A DNA stretch of 64,000 nucleotides from Chromatiaceae bacterium (GTDB lineage Bacteria > Pseudomonadota > Gammaproteobacteria > Chromatiales > Chromatiaceae). Below, piece after piece: positions 63,283 through 64,000 of this stretch (its first letter is position 1; every line of letters begins with the position of its first letter). A program made the translations under genes and the position numbers. The notes below the pieces were generated by a model that saw only the letters and a list, made by a program, of their open reading frames with translations, did not search any database and had not been told where the DNA came from. The DNA is taken from the NCBI GenBank assembly GCA_024235215.1, contig JACKMU010000002.1, forward strand, positions 434,001-498,000, written 5' to 3'.

Positions 63283-63719
63283 GCGGCAAAATCCCTGGCT
63301 GTACACATGATTTCGGCGGTGGCTGCCACTGCTCCGTCCACCTTGGCACTGCCAGTGTAGAAGCCGATACCACGCTTCATCGATTTTTGGTGCATTTCGA
63401 TAACCAATTGGTCACCCGGTTCGACCAGCCGTTTGAAACGTGCCTTGTCGATACCGACAAAAAGGTAAATCGAAGTTTTACTCACAGTTTCCGGATTGGA
63501 TTCCATCGCCAGCAGGCCGGTTGCCTGCGCCATCGCCTCAACGATCAGTACACCCGGCATCACTGGGCGTATCGGAAAATGCCCATTGAAAAAAGGTTCG
63601 TTGTAGGTGACATTCTTGGTCGCCAGAATACGCTGATGTGCTTCGACTTCCAGCACCCTGTCTATCAACAGAAAAGGATATCGGTGCGGAAGCAGGCTCA
63701 GCACCTTATGGATGTCCAT
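63279..63719 (-). CDS. fabZ: 3-hydroxyacyl-ACP dehydratase FabZ
   Basis: FabZ dehydrates 3-hydroxyacyl-ACP in fatty acid elongation. The 146-residue protein has the hot-dog fold marks LLPHRYPFLLIDRVLE, NEPFFNGHFPIRPVMPGVLIVEAMAQ with the catalytic histidine and glutamate, and VGIDKARFKRLVEPGD. The ATG at 63719 (MDIHKVL) is chosen over a TTG three codons earlier. Its stop overlaps the lpxA start. Confidence 0.97.
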   Translation of the reverse strand: MDIHKVLSLLPHRYPFLLIDRVLEVEAHQRILATKNVTYNEPFFNGHFPIRPVMPGVLIVEAMAQATGLLAMESNPETVSKTSIYLFVGIDKARFKRLVEPGDQLVIEMHQKSMKRGIGFYTGSAKVDGAVAATAEIMCTARDFAA

Positions 63720-63791
63720 CACTATCAAAGTTCTACTCCCGGATTCGGAACGGAAACCTCAGGTACCCAGTAGTGTAGGGTACGAGCCCTC

Positions 63792-64000
63792 TCAGCCGGG
63801 TCTATGCTCAATCCCCAGCGCCTCGAGTTGCTTCTCCAAGGCTCTGAGGCGCTGCATCATATCATCCATACGCCGGATTCGGGCAATGGTTTTACGCCAT
63901 TCGCTGTTGCTTACCGCCGGCAGGTTGCCGCTATAGTAGCCGGGCTCGGAAAAAGAACGCGTCACCAGCGTCTGCCCGGAGAAGTGCACATTGTCGCCTA
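63792..64000 (-). CDS. lpxD: LpxD, C-terminal end (cut by window end)
   Basis: Only the last 69 codons lie in the window. They read GDNVHFSGQTLVTRSF followed by PGYYSGNLPAVSNSEW and a C-terminal coiled helix (RMDDMMQRLRALEKQLEAL). This is the end of UDP-3-O-(3-hydroxyacyl)glucosamine N-acyltransferase, which adds the second acyl chain in lipid A synthesis. Its place directly upstream of fabZ-lpxA-lpxB supports the call. Confidence 0.93.
   Translation of the reverse strand, partial: GDNVHFSGQTLVTRSFSEPGYYSGNLPAVSNSEWRKTIARIRRMDDMMQRLRALEKQLEALGIEHRPG

Noticed and set aside
1..64000. CRISPR array, prophage or integrative element
   Set aside because: No regularly spaced short repeats, integrase, phage structural genes or direct repeats at the tRNA-Glu 3' end were found.

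Overview
The window is moderately GC-rich chromosomal DNA from a gammaproteobacterium. Support comes from the lpxD-fabZ-lpxA-lpxB-rnhB-dnaE-accA-tilS order, a prfB gene with the RF2 programmed frameshift next to lysS, a tRNA-Glu gene with an encoded CCA, and typical pcnB-folK-panB-panC and hemF genes. The glycogen genes and the DSF-type signalling genes would suit a free-living or host-associated Chromatiales-like lineage, but the species cannot be fixed from sequence reading alone.

Layout. (1) 1-1.8 kb: the N-terminal part of a chemoreceptor and sixA. (2) 1.8-8.9 kb: a 2-aminoethylphosphonate (AEP) locus. PEP mutase (fused to a nucleotidyltransferase), phosphonopyruvate decarboxylase, AEP transaminase, a CTP-type nucleotidyltransferase and a membrane phosphoryl-group transferase run leftward; a LicD-type phosphotransferase diverges from them. 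The set looks complete for making AEP, activating it with a nucleotide and placing it on a cell-surface glycan or lipid. (3) 8.9-11.5 kb: small repeats (a MITE-like hairpin and a decayed REP-associated transposase fragment), one small secreted protein and panE. (4) 11.5-24.9 kb: hemF, a flavin reductase, then galU, malQ, a GH57 amylase, glgC, glgB, pgi and glgA, which together make a glycogen synthesis and remodelling region. (5) 24.9-28.7 kb: panC, panB, folK, pcnB and tRNA-Glu(CTC). (6) 28.9-42.6 kb: thrH followed by the most interesting region, an Rpf/DSF signalling cluster. It holds a double-receiver protein, RpfG (REC-HD-GYP), an RpfC-like membrane protein that lacks the kinase domain, a CFA-type methyltransferase, a ketoacyl synthase and acyl carrier protein, the full hybrid kinase RpfC, and the signal synthase RpfF.

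Inside the signalling cluster, 34.84-37.43 kb is a decaying island. It carries a second, damaged copy of the 3' part of the ketoacyl synthase gene, an unexplained stretch of about 0.8 kb, a quinone oxidoreductase gene with an in-frame stop at codon 12, and a VOC-family gene with a one-base frameshift.

(7) 43-64 kb: housekeeping genes. These are hrpB, ybaK, a small membrane protein with an RNB-domain exoribonuclease, ygfZ, an HDOD protein, lysS-prfB, a cyclic-nucleotide-binding/rhodanese fusion, and the leftward lipid A/DNA replication/fatty acid block tilS-accA-dnaE-rnhB-lpxB-lpxA-fabZ-lpxD (the last is cut by the window end).

The strongest candidate for an undescribed system is the DSF cluster with its own ACP, ketoacyl synthase and methyltransferase, plus the kinase-less RpfC paralogue. 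The AEP decoration locus is the second. Functions are assigned from sequence motifs read by eye; no database search was run.
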